Notes: a model not told the origin generated them from the sequence alone. A stretch of 64,000 nucleotides of DNA from an uncultured Eggerthella sp. (GCA_900542065.1 UQLU01000004.1:1-64000); one strand, 5' to 3'; positions 9,292-18,866 are shown, numbered from the stretch's first letter. Program-made: numbers and translations.

Positions 9292-9320
9292 AACAAGATG
9301 CCCGTTTACGTCATCTTGTT
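9292..9320 (-). terminator. Inverted repeat downstream of dxs, possible terminator
   Basis: AACAAGATG and CATCTTGTT form a perfect 9-bp stem around an 11-base loop, about 120 bases past the dxs stop. On the minus strand a moderately T-rich stretch (TTTCTAAGTTG) follows. It would isolate dxs from anything further downstream. The region 9148-9437 holds no gene; otherwise only the amt leader is seen there. Confidence 0.4.
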
Positions 9321-9437
9321 GAAACAATTAAACCAAATTAAAGATCAGGCAAATAGCGAGTCTGATGTTTGAGCGCAAAACATAACAGCAAAGCCCAAGA
9401 TTCGAGATAAACACCAATGAAATATGAAACTAAGTAT

Positions 9438-11315
9438 TTAAGAACGGACAAGATTGCGAATTGCAGTTGCAATACCTTGAGCATCTAAGCCCAAATCAAC
9501 AAACAGTTGATCAACACTACCCTGTTCAACGAATGTATCAGGAATACCGAGAACTCTACTTTTAGGGTTCAAGCCAGCGCACTGTAATACTTCCATTACT
9601 CCTTCGCCAGCACCACCCGTTGCAATACCGTCCTCGACGGTCAGAACAACACCTGTAGAAGCAGCATCTTTAATGGCATCGATATCTAACGGTTTAACCC
9701 AACGCATATCTACCACACGAACAGAAATGCCCTCTTCAGAAAGAATATCGGCAGCAGAAAGCGCATAAGATGCCATTCGACCAAAAGCAAGAATTGCGGC
9801 ATCACTGCCATCACGAATAACACGAGCACAACCTGGCTTCATATAAAGTGCATCTTGAGGTAAAGGAACACCTTGAGCAGCACCACGGGGATAACGCAGT
9901 GCCACAGGACCCGAAATCATAAGTGCCGTATGAAGCGCATGGACCAATTCAGCTTCATTCGAAGGGGCAAGAATTTTCATATTAGGAACACTACGCAAAA
10001 GAGCCATATCGAACATGCCATGATGCGTTGGCCCATCATCCCCTACAAGACCAGCTCTATCAATTGCAAACACCACATCTAAATTGCTAAGAGCAACATT
10101 AATAATCACTTGATCTATAGCTCTTTGCAAAAACGTTGAATACAGGGCAACAACAGGCTTTTGGCCTCCCAAAGCAAGACCGCTGGCCATACCAACCGCA
10201 TGACCTTCAGCAATACCGACATCAAAAACTCTTTCAGGGTGCTCATTGGCGAAATGACGAAGTCCCGTACCATCAACCATAGCAGCAGAAATTGCGCAAA
10301 CATGAGGATCACGAAGGGCCTCTTGCTCAAAAGCAGCACTAAAGGCCTGCGTATAGGTAAGAACCGATGAGGAAGGTTTGGTCGATTTACCTGTTGCAAT
10401 GTCATAAGGTCCAACACCATGGAATCGAGAAGGATCTTCTTCGGCGGGACCATATCCTGCGCCTTTTTTAGTAACAACATGTACCAATACAGGAACATCA
10501 GAAGAAAGTGCACGACGCAACGTTGACTTCAAAGCTGTAATATTATGACCATCTACCGGTGGAGTACACACAATACCAAGTTGTTCAAACAGCATTGTAT
10601 CGGGAAGCACAAATTGCTTTAAAGAATCTTTTGCTGACTTTCCAAATTTAACGAACGCTTTTCCCGCAGGACCGAGCGAAGATTCCATAAAATCCTGCAT
10701 AGAATCTCGGCTTTTACGGTAATTATTCGAGATGCGCAAGCCGCCCAAATGCTTAGCCATGGCTCCAACATTGCGAGAAATCGACATCTCATTGTCGTTC
10801 AAAATAATAACGAGTGGGGTTTGAGCTTGCCCTAAATCGTTAAGCGCTTCAAAGGCCATTCCACCTGCGAGCGAAGCATCACCAATAAGTGCAACAATTT
10901 TTTCGTGAGATCCACGCAAATCGCGAGCACGTGCCAAGCCACAAGCGACAGAAAGTGAATCTGATGCGTGACCAGAAGGATGAACATCATGAGGATTGCT
11001 TTGAGGTTTTGGGAAACCAGAAAGGCCTTTGTATTGACGAAGTGTTGAAAATTCACCAAGACGACCAGTAATAAGCATATGGGCATAGGATTGATGACCT
11101 ACATCAAAAAGAAAACGATCTTTGGGAGAGTCAATCAAAGAATGTACTGCAAGAATAATCTCTACAGCACCTAAGCTAGAGGCAACATGGCCACCCGTTT
11201 TAGAGGTAACCTGAACAATTTCTTCTCGTATTTCACCAGCAAGGATAGAAAGTTCCTCATCGGTTAATAGCTTTAATTTATCAGGTGCATCTATGGAGTC
11301 TAGAATGCGTGCCAT
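9438..11315 (-). CDS. dxs: 1-deoxy-D-xylulose-5-phosphate synthase
   Basis: TPP-dependent enzyme that condenses pyruvate and glyceraldehyde-3-phosphate, the entry step of the MEP isoprenoid pathway. Visible motifs are FDVGHQSYAHMLITGR near the N-terminus, the TPP/Mg motif GDASLAGGMAFEALNDLG with downstream NDNEMSIS, and the transketolase-like pyrimidine domain (FAIDRAGLVGDDGPTHHGMFD). The 625-residue length is standard. A GGGAGG site precedes the ATG. It is the last gene of the accC-asp23-nusB-xseB-dxs run, a synteny seen in many Gram-positive genomes. Confidence 0.96.
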   Translation of the reverse strand: MARILDSIDAPDKLKLLTDEELSILAGEIREEIVQVTSKTGGHVASSLGAVEIILAVHSLIDSPKDRFLFDVGHQSYAHMLITGRLGEFSTLRQYKGLSGFPKPQSNPHDVHPSGHASDSLSVACGLARARDLRGSHEKIVALIGDASLAGGMAFEALNDLGQAQTPLVIILNDNEMSISRNVGAMAKHLGGLRISNNYRKSRDSMQDFMESSLGPAGKAFVKFGKSAKDSLKQFVLPDTMLFEQLGIVCTPPVDGHNITALKSTLRRALSSDVPVLVHVVTKKGAGYGPAEEDPSRFHGVGPYDIATGKSTKPSSSVLTYTQAFSAAFEQEALRDPHVCAISAAMVDGTGLRHFANEHPERVFDVGIAEGHAVGMASGLALGGQKPVVALYSTFLQRAIDQVIINVALSNLDVVFAIDRAGLVGDDGPTHHGMFDMALLRSVPNMKILAPSNEAELVHALHTALMISGPVALRYPRGAAQGVPLPQDALYMKPGCARVIRDGSDAAILAFGRMASYALSAADILSEEGISVRVVDMRWVKPLDIDAIKDAASTGVVLTVEDGIATGGAGEGVMEVLQCAGLNPKSRVLGIPDTFVEQGSVDQLFVDLGLDAQGIATAIRNLVRS

Positions 11316-11364
11316 GTGTGTACCTCCCTCCCCATAAACACTTCACGTACTAAGAAAGCTACTA

Positions 11365-11652
11365 CTAATTGAAATCTGAATTATCTTCGATTGAAGAAGC
11401 ATCACTCAAAGAATCAGAATCGATCTTAGTTTCGCTAGGTATTGCATCTCGCAAGGCTTGTGCTGCTTGCTCAGCTTCTTTTTCGGCAATACCTTCTTCC
11501 ATAATACGTGAAGCCTGAAGGCCTATACCCACTGCTTCTTCGTAAAGATCGAGTGCCTCGTCTAAAGGGAGCGAATCATCGCTGACCAGCGAGACAATTT
11601 CATCTAAACGAGTCTTAATATCCTCAAATGAGCGAGCATCGTCATGAGACAT
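11365..11652 (-). CDS. xseB: Exodeoxyribonuclease VII small subunit
   Basis: A 95-residue helical protein with the XseB pattern SFEDIKTRLDEIVSLVSDDSLPLDEALDLYEEAVGIG. It is the regulatory subunit that coats the XseA nuclease for single-strand DNA degradation. Its start abuts the nusB stop codon. The C-terminal 25 residues form an acidic Ser/Asp-rich tail. The large subunit xseA, usually next door, is absent from this window. Confidence 0.88.
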   Translation of the reverse strand: MSHDDARSFEDIKTRLDEIVSLVSDDSLPLDEALDLYEEAVGIGLQASRIMEEGIAEKEAEQAAQALRDAIPSETKIDSDSLSDASSIEDNSDFN

Positions 11653-12084
11653 TTACGCTTGCTCCTCTTCAAGATGGATAGCAATTCTGCCTAAAATGCC
11701 ATTAACAAAGCGAGGAGAATTTTCTCCGCCAAATTCTTTGGCCAAGTTCACCGCTTCGTTAATTGATACCGAAACGGGAACATCATCGACATAGCACATT
11801 TCGCTAGCGGCAAGGCGCAATAACGAACGATCCACTATAGGCATACGGTCCATCGTCCAATTCTCGCTCGCTGACACAATACGCTTGTCAATATCGTCTT
11901 GATGTTCCACGGCAAGACGAAGAAGCATAACTGCATAATCATCTAAACCTTGCGTTTCAGGAACCAAAAGACGCTCCTCTATCAAAGATTGAGGAGTGGT
12001 ATTTAAAATTTCTGATTGATAGAGCAACTGCAACGCATTTTTACGCGCAGTAACCCTCTCTTCATGCTGAATAGCTTTTGACAT
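11653..12084 (-). CDS. nusB: Transcription antitermination protein NusB
   Basis: All-helical RNA-binding protein, 143 residues, that binds boxA with NusE (S10) in rRNA antitermination complexes. Family landmarks are ARKNALQLLYQSEI at the N-terminus, WTMDRMPIVDRSLLRLAASEM, and VSINEAVNLAKEFGGENSPRFVNGIL at the C-terminus. It sits between asp23 and xseB, the canonical position. Confidence 0.96.
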   Translation of the reverse strand: MSKAIQHEERVTARKNALQLLYQSEILNTTPQSLIEERLLVPETQGLDDYAVMLLRLAVEHQDDIDKRIVSASENWTMDRMPIVDRSLLRLAASEMCYVDDVPVSVSINEAVNLAKEFGGENSPRFVNGILGRIAIHLEEEQA

Positions 12085-12095
12085 AGAAGCAAAAC

Positions 12096-12440
12096 CTAAT
12101 CTTGGAACAAAATGCCATCAACTTTAATATCTACACGAGACACCGTTAGACCCACCTGAGTTAACACTGCATCTGCAACAGCACTTCTAACCGAAGCAGC
12201 AACAGCCTCAAGCGAATGGCCTGAAAGCACACGAATAGTAACTTCAACCTGAACAGTGTCATCTTCGCTTACCTGAACAACAACACCTTGTGTAGATTGC
12301 TTAAAAGCAAGCAAAGAACGGATTCCTGAAGGAGCAGCACCAACAGAAGCAACTCCTGGTACATCACGAACTGCTAAGGTAACAATGGTCTCCATTACGC
12401 CAGGAGCAATTGCCATACCCTCAGTATTAATATCAGACAT
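12096..12440 (-). CDS. Asp23/Gls24-family envelope stress protein
   Basis: A 114-residue protein with the Asp23/Gls24 (DUF322) fold: IAPGVMETIVTLAVRDVPGVASVG, a beta-rich centre (GVVVQVSEDDTVQVEVTIRVL) and C-terminal VSRVDIKVDGI. Members localise near the membrane in several Gram-positives and are linked to envelope homeostasis; the biochemical role is unsettled. It lies between accC and nusB, matching the conserved neighbourhood, and its start is three bases from the accC stop. Confidence 0.88.
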   Translation of the reverse strand: MSDINTEGMAIAPGVMETIVTLAVRDVPGVASVGAAPSGIRSLLAFKQSTQGVVVQVSEDDTVQVEVTIRVLSGHSLEAVAASVRSAVADAVLTQVGLTVSRVDIKVDGILFQD

Positions 12441-12442
12441 CG

Positions 12443-13792
12443 TTACTCATCCCCCATTTCGGTTTCAATGAAGTCAGTATAAACCCTGCCTTCAACAAAA
12501 GCGTCCATATCGAGAACCTTTTGATGGAAAGGAATGGTGGTTTTAATTCCTTCAATACGAAATTCATCAAGCGCACGCTTACCACGAGCAATACACTCTT
12601 CGCGATCATTACCCCAAACAATAAGCTTAGCTACCATTGAATCGTAATACGGTGAAATACGTGATCCTTCTTTGATGTAAGTTTCAACGCGTACACCAGG
12701 GCCAGAAGGAGTTTCGAAGCGCGTAATATTACCAGGACACGGACGGAAATCCATATCAGGATCTTCGGCATTAATTCGGAATTCCATAGCATGGCCATTT
12801 GGGCTAAAAGGTACCTTGTCCATACAAGAAATTGGCTCACCCGCCGCAATACGAAGCTGCTCTTTAATAATATCGGTACCAGTAATCATCTCTGTTACAG
12901 GATGTTCAACCTGAACACGAGTGTTCATTTCCATGAAATAGAAATGGCCATCCTGGTCGAGCAAAAACTCAATGGTGCCAGCATTTTCGTATCCCGTTGC
13001 ACGTACTGCTTTAACCGCAGCAACACCCATTGCGCGACGAATTTCATCAGTCAACGCAGGAGAAGGAGCCTCTTCGAGCAACTTCTGATGGCGACGCTGA
13101 AGCGAACAGTCACGTTCACACAAAGAAATACGATTACCATGCTTGTCCGCTAATACCTGAACTTCAACATGACGAGGACGCAAAACAAGCTTTTCCAGAT
13201 ATACGTCACCATTACCAAAAGCAGCCTGAGCTTCATTTTTAGCAGCCAAGAACTGTGATTCTAAATCAGCTGGATCATGAACTTCACGCATGCCTTTGCC
13301 GCCACCGCCAGCAGATGCTTTTACAAGGACAGGATAACCTGCTGCTTCCGCAAACGCACGAGCTTCTTCAACAGTTTCAACCACACCATCAGAACCTGGT
13401 ACGGTAGGAACGCCACAAGCCTTCATGGTTTCACGAGCAGCGGCTTTATTGCCCATCGCATCAATGCACTCAGGAGAAGGACCAATAAAAACAATGTTAT
13501 TGTCGGCACAAGCGCGAGCAAAATCAGAGTTTTCAGCCAAGAAGCCATATCCGGGATGAATTGCCTGTGCGCCTGTATTGATAGCAGCGGCAATAATCGA
13601 AGACATAACTAAATAACTTTTATTTGCTTGAGCAGGTCCAATACAGACCTTTTCATCAGCGTACTGCACAGGATAGGTATCAGCATCTTCCGTTGAATAC
13701 ACTGCAACAGTTTTAATACCTAATTCTTTGCAAGCACGCATGATACGCAAAGCGACTTCGCCGCGATTTGCGATTAAAACTTTGTCAAACAT
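12443..13792 (-). CDS. accC: Biotin carboxylase subunit (shared or pyruvate-carboxylase type)
   Basis: ATP-grasp enzyme, 449 residues, that carboxylates biotin on a carrier protein. Seen: MFDKVLIANRGEVALRIMRA at the start, the glycine-rich ATP lid KASAGGGGKGMREV, the EVQVLADKHGN segment, and the catalytic FLLDQDGHFYFMEMNTRVQVEHPVTE. The start codon follows the stop of the carboxyltransferase-carrier fusion gene without a gap (TAA-ATG), so the two make one enzyme. It could also serve acetyl-CoA carboxylase, because the carrier domain is AccB-like. Confidence 0.93.
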   Translation of the reverse strand: MFDKVLIANRGEVALRIMRACKELGIKTVAVYSTEDADTYPVQYADEKVCIGPAQANKSYLVMSSIIAAAINTGAQAIHPGYGFLAENSDFARACADNNIVFIGPSPECIDAMGNKAAARETMKACGVPTVPGSDGVVETVEEARAFAEAAGYPVLVKASAGGGGKGMREVHDPADLESQFLAAKNEAQAAFGNGDVYLEKLVLRPRHVEVQVLADKHGNRISLCERDCSLQRRHQKLLEEAPSPALTDEIRRAMGVAAVKAVRATGYENAGTIEFLLDQDGHFYFMEMNTRVQVEHPVTEMITGTDIIKEQLRIAAGEPISCMDKVPFSPNGHAMEFRINAEDPDMDFRPCPGNITRFETPSGPGVRVETYIKEGSRISPYYDSMVAKLIVWGNDREECIARGKRALDEFRIEGIKTTIPFHQKVLDMDAFVEGRVYTDFIETEMGDE

Positions 13793-15694
13793 TTATGCAC
13801 TCTCCGGACCAATAGCATCATGATTTACATGAGGCTCGATATAGAACAATGGGGTGCCAAATTCTACAGGGGTTGCATCTTCGAGACATACCTCACGAAT
13901 GGTACCCATTTCATCTGCAGTAATTTCGTTCATAAGCTTCATAGCTTCAACGATGCAAAGCGTCTGGTTAGCAGCAACCTCATCGCCAACCTGAACAAAA
14001 GGAGGCTCGCCAGGAGCTGGGGCAACATAGAACGTGCCAACCATTGGCGCAGTAACACAATGCCAACTTGCAGGACGAGAACCACTTTGTGCAGGTGCCG
14101 CAGCAGGTGCTGCAGCAGGGGTAGCCTCTGCAACAGGAGCAGCAGCAATAGCAGGAGCTGCAGGAGCAGGTGCAGCAGCTACTGCACTAGGCATACGAAC
14201 CGCAATACGAGCGCCTTCTTCTTCTACTACAATTTCGCCAACGCCACTTTCTTCAGCAACGCGTACGAGTTCACGAATCTGATTAATATCCACGTAATCG
14301 TCCTCCTTGGTCATGCTCGATTCCTGCTCAAGAAGGAAATCGACCTTTTCAGATGTGCGATGTTTACTTAAGTAAGTACGCGCCTCATTCGGGAAGAGCG
14401 CGTACATTAATACGTCTTCTTCAGACTTGGCAAGATCGCCAATTTCTTCTTCCAATTCAGCAAAGGTGGTGGTTACCAGAGAACCAGGAGCAACATCAGG
14501 AGGAAGAATTTTATCCGTGTCGTCTCCAACAACCTTAGCAACAATTTCGGGGCTCATAGGGCCAGGTGCCTTGCCATAGTATCCACAGATATAATCTTTC
14601 ATTTCCTTAGATACTACGCTCCAACGCTTACCAGTAAGTACGTTAAAGACCGCCTGAGTGCCAACAATCTGAGACAGAGGGGTAACCAAAGGAGGATAAC
14701 CAACTTCAGCACGTACAACGGGGATTTCAGCCATTACTTCATCCAAGCGATCAAGCGCATTTTGGATCTCAAGCTGAGAAACCAAGTTTGACATCATGCC
14801 GCCAGGAACCTGGTGGGAGTAAACCTTCATATGAGTCAACGAAGAAACGCCACGCTTGTAATGACCACGTTTGCGTACTTCTTCCCAATACTCAGAAATT
14901 TCAAAGAGTAAGTTCAAATCAAGTTGCGTGTCGTAACGGCTTTCCTGTAAAGCTGCAACAATCATTTCAACAGCAGGATGAGAATTACCAAAAGCAAGCG
15001 GTGCACTAGCCGTATCAGCAATAGCCGCACCTGCTTCAGTCGCCTTAATGATGTTTGCAGGAGCCATACCGCCAACATAATGACAATGAATGTGAATTGG
15101 TAGACCAATTTCAGCATTGAAAGCTTTTACCATTCGCTCAGTGCGATAAGGCGTAAGCATACCTGCCATGTCTTTAATAGCAATAGAATCAGCACCCAGA
15201 TCTTTTAGCTGCTGACCGTACTCCAAAAAGCTATCGAGCGTGTGAACGGGCGACATGGTATAGGAAATTGCGCCTTCAAAATGGCCGCCGCACTCTTTAA
15301 TAGCTTCAGCATTGTCGACAACATTGCGAATATCATTCAATGCGTCAAATACGCGAAAAACATCAATACCGTTACGGTGAGCAGCCTCAATAAAACGATG
15401 TACGATTTCCTTGGAATAGTGCTTATAACCTACCAAGTTTTGGCCACGAGACAACATAGAAAGACGAGTATTGGGGGTTTTAGCCTTAATGGAACGGAGA
15501 CGATCCCAAGGGTTTTCGTCCAAGAAGCGCAAGCACGTATCAAAGGTTGCACCGCCCCATGCTTCAATAGCCCAATAACCAACGCGATCCATCTTAGGCA
15601 AGATTGGAAGCATATCACCAATTGACATTCTGGTTGCCCATAAGCTCTGCTGACCATCACGAATGGTGGTGTCCATAATTTGAAGCTTTCCCAA
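13793..15694 (-). CDS. Pyruvate/oxaloacetate carboxyltransferase fused to an AccB-type biotin carrier
   Basis: About 633 residues. The N-terminal two thirds is a DRE-TIM carboxyltransferase (LQIMDTTIRDGQQSLWATRM, AIKDMAGMLTPY, HIHCHYVGGMAPANII) as in pyruvate carboxylase subunit B, oxaloacetate decarboxylase alpha or transcarboxylase 5S. From about residue 460 comes an AccB-like start (VDINQIRELVRVAEESGVGEIVV), an Ala/Pro linker and a biotinyl domain with biotin lysine in EAMKLMNE (about residue 586). A TTG start at 15694 is preferred, since GAGGAGG lies 10 bases upstream; an upstream ATG at 15733 has no ribosome site. It sits in the usual accB slot between efp and accC. Confidence 0.88.
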   Translation of the reverse strand: MGKLQIMDTTIRDGQQSLWATRMSIGDMLPILPKMDRVGYWAIEAWGGATFDTCLRFLDENPWDRLRSIKAKTPNTRLSMLSRGQNLVGYKHYSKEIVHRFIEAAHRNGIDVFRVFDALNDIRNVVDNAEAIKECGGHFEGAISYTMSPVHTLDSFLEYGQQLKDLGADSIAIKDMAGMLTPYRTERMVKAFNAEIGLPIHIHCHYVGGMAPANIIKATEAGAAIADTASAPLAFGNSHPAVEMIVAALQESRYDTQLDLNLLFEISEYWEEVRKRGHYKRGVSSLTHMKVYSHQVPGGMMSNLVSQLEIQNALDRLDEVMAEIPVVRAEVGYPPLVTPLSQIVGTQAVFNVLTGKRWSVVSKEMKDYICGYYGKAPGPMSPEIVAKVVGDDTDKILPPDVAPGSLVTTTFAELEEEIGDLAKSEEDVLMYALFPNEARTYLSKHRTSEKVDFLLEQESSMTKEDDYVDINQIRELVRVAEESGVGEIVVEEEGARIAVRMPSAVAAAPAPAAPAIAAAPVAEATPAAAPAAAPAQSGSRPASWHCVTAPMVGTFYVAPAPGEPPFVQVGDEVAANQTLCIVEAMKLMNEITADEMGTIREVCLEDATPVEFGTPLFYIEPHVNHDAIGPESA

Positions 15695-15757
15695 GTGTTT
15701 CGCACCTCCTCTGCTGTCAACTGCACTATGCATAGTACATAAATTTTAAGTGTTTAG

Positions 15758-15786
15758 TATAAAACAGGAGGGCGCTCTCGCGCCCT
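15758..15786 (-). terminator. Intrinsic terminator between efp and the carboxyltransferase gene
   Basis: On the minus strand AGGGCGC-GAGA-GCGCCCT forms a 7-bp GC-rich tetraloop hairpin, followed by CCTGTTTTATA. It lies between the efp stop and the carboxyltransferase start. It would end most efp transcripts, so the carboxylase pair probably has its own promoter or depends on read-through. Confidence 0.65.
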
Positions 15787-15827
15787 ACACCAAAAAAGTT
15801 TTGGTTAAGCGTTGATTAAAAGCAGAT

Positions 15828-16388
15828 TTAAACACGCTTGATGAAGCGTCCGTCACGCGTATCCATCTGCAGTACGTCGCCAATTTCTACAAAAGTTGGA
15901 ACCTGAACCGTAACACCTGTTTCCAAAGTTGCAGGCTTAGTAGTATTGGTAGCAGTATCGCCCTTAAAGCCAGGTTCAGTTTCAGTAACCTCAAGTTCTA
16001 CAAACATCTGAGGCTCAACGCTGATAAGTTCTTCACCGGCATACATCAAAGTAGCCTCATCGTTTTCCTTGAGCCACTTTGCTACATCACCTACAACCTC
16101 AGCAGGAATAGCAAGCTGCTCATAGGTATTCATATCCATGAAATTAAAATCTGAACCATCGCTATAGAGGAACTGCATTTTCTTAGTTTCAAGACGAACT
16201 GAATCAAACTTAGTGCCAGAGTTGAAGGTGTAGTCAACTACACGACCAGTTTTGATGTCACGAAGTTTGGTGCGAACAAAAGCACCGCCCTTACCAGGCT
16301 TTACATGCTGAAACTCTACGATAGTGCAAAGCTTGCCATTGTATTCAATGCACATACCATTACGAAAATCTGCAGTAGAGATTGCCAC
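15828..16388 (-). CDS. efp: Elongation factor P
   Basis: Three-domain beta-barrel protein of 186 residues that rescues ribosomes stalled on proline stretches. The N-terminal KOW-like domain carries the loop VKPGKGGAFVRTK, with Lys33 at the usual modification position. OB domains follow, with YSDGSDFNFMDMNTYEQ and the C-terminal VQVPTFVEIGDVLQMDTRDG signature. A lysine in the loop fits an unmodified or lysylated type; no modification gene is visible nearby. pepQ lies upstream on the same strand. Confidence 0.97.
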   Translation of the reverse strand: MAISTADFRNGMCIEYNGKLCTIVEFQHVKPGKGGAFVRTKLRDIKTGRVVDYTFNSGTKFDSVRLETKKMQFLYSDGSDFNFMDMNTYEQLAIPAEVVGDVAKWLKENDEATLMYAGEELISVEPQMFVELEVTETEPGFKGDTATNTTKPATLETGVTVQVPTFVEIGDVLQMDTRDGRFIKRV

Positions 16389-16419
16389 GTTAACTCCTTT
16401 TGAACGAACTTCATTAAAT

Positions 16420-17718
16420 TTAGTTTAGCTTTTCTATTATAAACATCTTATGCGAGCTTTTTGTAAAAACGTCGAAACCTTGGCTGGTAACCACACCAAA
16501 ATCTTCTAAACGCATACCAAATTGACCTGGAATATATATACCAGGTTCAACCGTTACCACATTACCTTCACATAAGACTTTGTGATTCGAAGGAGACAAA
16601 GCTGGACTTTCGTGAATGTCGATGCCCACGCTGTGACCTAATGAGTGCCCCATCTTGTCTTTGTAGCCTGCATCAGCAAGCATATCTTCAGCTAATTGGT
16701 GAATGCTCGAAGCTTCAATACCCGCCTTGAGCGCTTTCTCACACGTTTCATTGACCTGTTGCAAGGTGTGCCATGCTTGTTTCAAATCATCAGATGGCTC
16801 CCCTATAAAAACAGTGCGAGTCATATCGGAGCAATAGCCTCCATATTTTGCACCAAAATCCATTACCACCGCATCGCCTGAGCGTAAAACAGTATCGCCT
16901 GGAATAGCGTGAGGCGAAGAGGCATGGCATCCCGTAGCAACAATCGTGTCGAATGCGAGGCCTTCTGCTCCTTCTTCAAACATAAAGTTATCTAGCTGCA
17001 ATTGGACCTGACGTTCAGTCATGCCCTCTTCCATATAGTCAACAATGCGACTAAAAGCACGATCAGTTATCTCTTGAGCTTTTTCCATATATGCAAGCTC
17101 TTGATCATCTTTAACTTCACGAAGTTTTTCGATAAAGCACGAAAGTTCAACAAATTCAAAATCATATGAGCTAAACGGAGAGGTTTTAGCTTGCTCTTGA
17201 GAGTCATAATCACTGCATTCAGCAGAACCTTCAAGATCTGAAGAGCGATTAGCCTGTTTAAATACCTTTTCTAAAAGGTGGAATTCAGCCAAGGTGAGCG
17301 AATCTTCAATACCAATACGAATTACCTCATGGGTATTCTTGTTCATAGATTCCATTGGCGCACATTCTTCAAGAGAGCCACTATCCGTAACAATTGAATC
17401 TAAATGAACAGAGTTTTGAGCGACAGCAAAATGACATGCGAAATCATAGAGCACTTGCGCATGGCTGCATTTACGGGCATCAACCGAAATTTCACTAGAT
17501 GAAGCCTCGCGCTCTAAAGCCTCAGAGTAGCGAGAATCACTATGAATGATTATCTTCTCAGGACTAACCAATACCGCATGGGCCTGCTCAGTATCAAAAA
17601 CCTTATCAAAGCCAGTAATCCACGTAATATTCGAAAGGCTTCTTATATAAACAATATCAACAGGAATGGTTTGCATTGCTTGGCGCAAAGCGGAAATTCG
17701 TAACGGCTGGTGCGACAT
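16420..17718 (-). CDS. M24-family Xaa-Pro aminopeptidase/dipeptidase
   Basis: Metallopeptidase of 432 residues with an N-terminal creatinase-like domain and a C-terminal pita-bread domain. All five dimetal ligands are visible: the aspartates in VMDFGAKYGGYCSDMTRT, the histidine in GHSVGIDIHE, and the glutamates in TVEPGIYIP and GMRLEDF. It probably cleaves X-Pro dipeptides or N-terminal residues in the cytoplasm. A variable Ser/Glu-rich insert of about 50 residues lies between the two domains. Location directly upstream of efp is the conserved pepQ-efp pair. Confidence 0.9.
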   Translation of the reverse strand: MSHQPLRISALRQAMQTIPVDIVYIRSLSNITWITGFDKVFDTEQAHAVLVSPEKIIIHSDSRYSEALEREASSSEISVDARKCSHAQVLYDFACHFAVAQNSVHLDSIVTDSGSLEECAPMESMNKNTHEVIRIGIEDSLTLAEFHLLEKVFKQANRSSDLEGSAECSDYDSQEQAKTSPFSSYDFEFVELSCFIEKLREVKDDQELAYMEKAQEITDRAFSRIVDYMEEGMTERQVQLQLDNFMFEEGAEGLAFDTIVATGCHASSPHAIPGDTVLRSGDAVVMDFGAKYGGYCSDMTRTVFIGEPSDDLKQAWHTLQQVNETCEKALKAGIEASSIHQLAEDMLADAGYKDKMGHSLGHSVGIDIHESPALSPSNHKVLCEGNVVTVEPGIYIPGQFGMRLEDFGVVTSQGFDVFTKSSHKMFIIEKLN

Positions 17719-17755
17719 TACTTCCGTCCTAACTGCACTATAAATTCACGAATAC

Positions 17756-18859
17756 CTACAAGCGATTACTTGCAAGCCAAGCGCTTACATATTGACTTAC
17801 AACCTCGTCAGAAATCTCTAAAACTTCCCATGATCCTATTGCGGAAGGGATGACAAAACGCAAGTTACCAAGACGAACTTTCTTGTCATGTTTCATAATT
17901 TCCATAAGCTCATCAGCCGAAGCATCCAAAGATATCTCTGAGAAACCAAGCTGATTTAATAATTCATCTTGCTGTAGTACAAAATCCAAATCGGTTTTAC
18001 CAAGACCAGCAGATAAGCGAGCAGCAAAACGCATTCCTTGAGCCACGGCAAGTCCATGGGAATACACGCCATAGCCTGCATACGTCTCTATTGCATGAGC
18101 AAGGGTGTGTCCATAATTCAAACATTCACGAATACCTGATGTTTCATGCTTGTCTGCAATAACTACCGAAGACTTAAATCGAATACACCGTTCAATAGCT
18201 TCTTCCACAACTACAGGAATACGAGCCTTCATTTCGTCGGCATGATCAGAGAGCCAATTGAAAAAATCTGACGAATCAATAACCGCAGTTTTTGCTATCT
18301 CTCCACAACCGCAAAGCCATTCACGATCAGGAAGAGATGCCAAAAGAGCAATGTCGGCACACACAAACAAAGGTTGATAAAAGCTACCAACTAAATTCTT
18401 ACCTGAGGGTAAATTGATAGCTGTTTTGCCACCAACAGAAGAATCAACCATAGACAGTAACGTGGTAGGAACCTGCACAAAAGGAACCCCACGCATAAAT
18501 GTCGAAGCACTAAATCCAGCTAGGTCTCCCACAACGCCACCGCCCAGCGCAATTACAACGCTGTCACGGGTTAAACCACAATCTGCCATTGCTTGCCAAA
18601 CTTCCGCTATACAAGCAAGAGATTTTGCTTCCTCACCTGATGGAATGGTTATCACATCCACCTGATACGATGCCTGTTCAAGCGAATACTTGGCCTGAGG
18701 TAAATAACGACCAGATACCTCACTATCAGTGATAATAAGCGCATGATTAGTCGAAAGACCAAGGTTGCGAAGCTCACTTCCTAAGGAAGAAAGCACCCCT
18801 TGCCCTATAAGAACATCATATGATTGTTCGCCTGGAATAGAAACTTCAAGTCGAGACAT
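17756..18859 (-). CDS. aroB: 3-dehydroquinate synthase
   Basis: NAD- and Zn-dependent enzyme converting DAHP to 3-dehydroquinate, second step of the shikimate pathway. Seen: the NAD-binding glycine-rich GGGVVGDLAGFSASTFMRGVPFVQVPTTLLSMVDSSVGGKTAINL region (long and nearly invariant), then the metal-site ECLNYGHTLAHAIE. Length 367 residues is typical. It is followed closely by pepQ and preceded by aroK and aroC. Confidence 0.96.
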   Translation of the reverse strand: MSRLEVSIPGEQSYDVLIGQGVLSSLGSELRNLGLSTNHALIITDSEVSGRYLPQAKYSLEQASYQVDVITIPSGEEAKSLACIAEVWQAMADCGLTRDSVVIALGGGVVGDLAGFSASTFMRGVPFVQVPTTLLSMVDSSVGGKTAINLPSGKNLVGSFYQPLFVCADIALLASLPDREWLCGCGEIAKTAVIDSSDFFNWLSDHADEMKARIPVVVEEAIERCIRFKSSVVIADKHETSGIRECLNYGHTLAHAIETYAGYGVYSHGLAVAQGMRFAARLSAGLGKTDLDFVLQQDELLNQLGFSEISLDASADELMEIMKHDKKVRLGNLRFVIPSAIGSWEVLEISDEVVSQYVSAWLASNRL

Positions 18860-18866
18860 AAGAGCG

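Noticed and set aside
9148..9437. Sigma-54 promoter upstream of amt
   Set aside because: No GG-N10-GC element at -24/-12, and this lineage is not expected to use sigma-54.
14034..14282. Plus-strand Ala-rich open frame inside the carboxyltransferase-carrier gene
   Set aside because: It is the antisense of the Ala/Pro linker, an expected compositional artefact.
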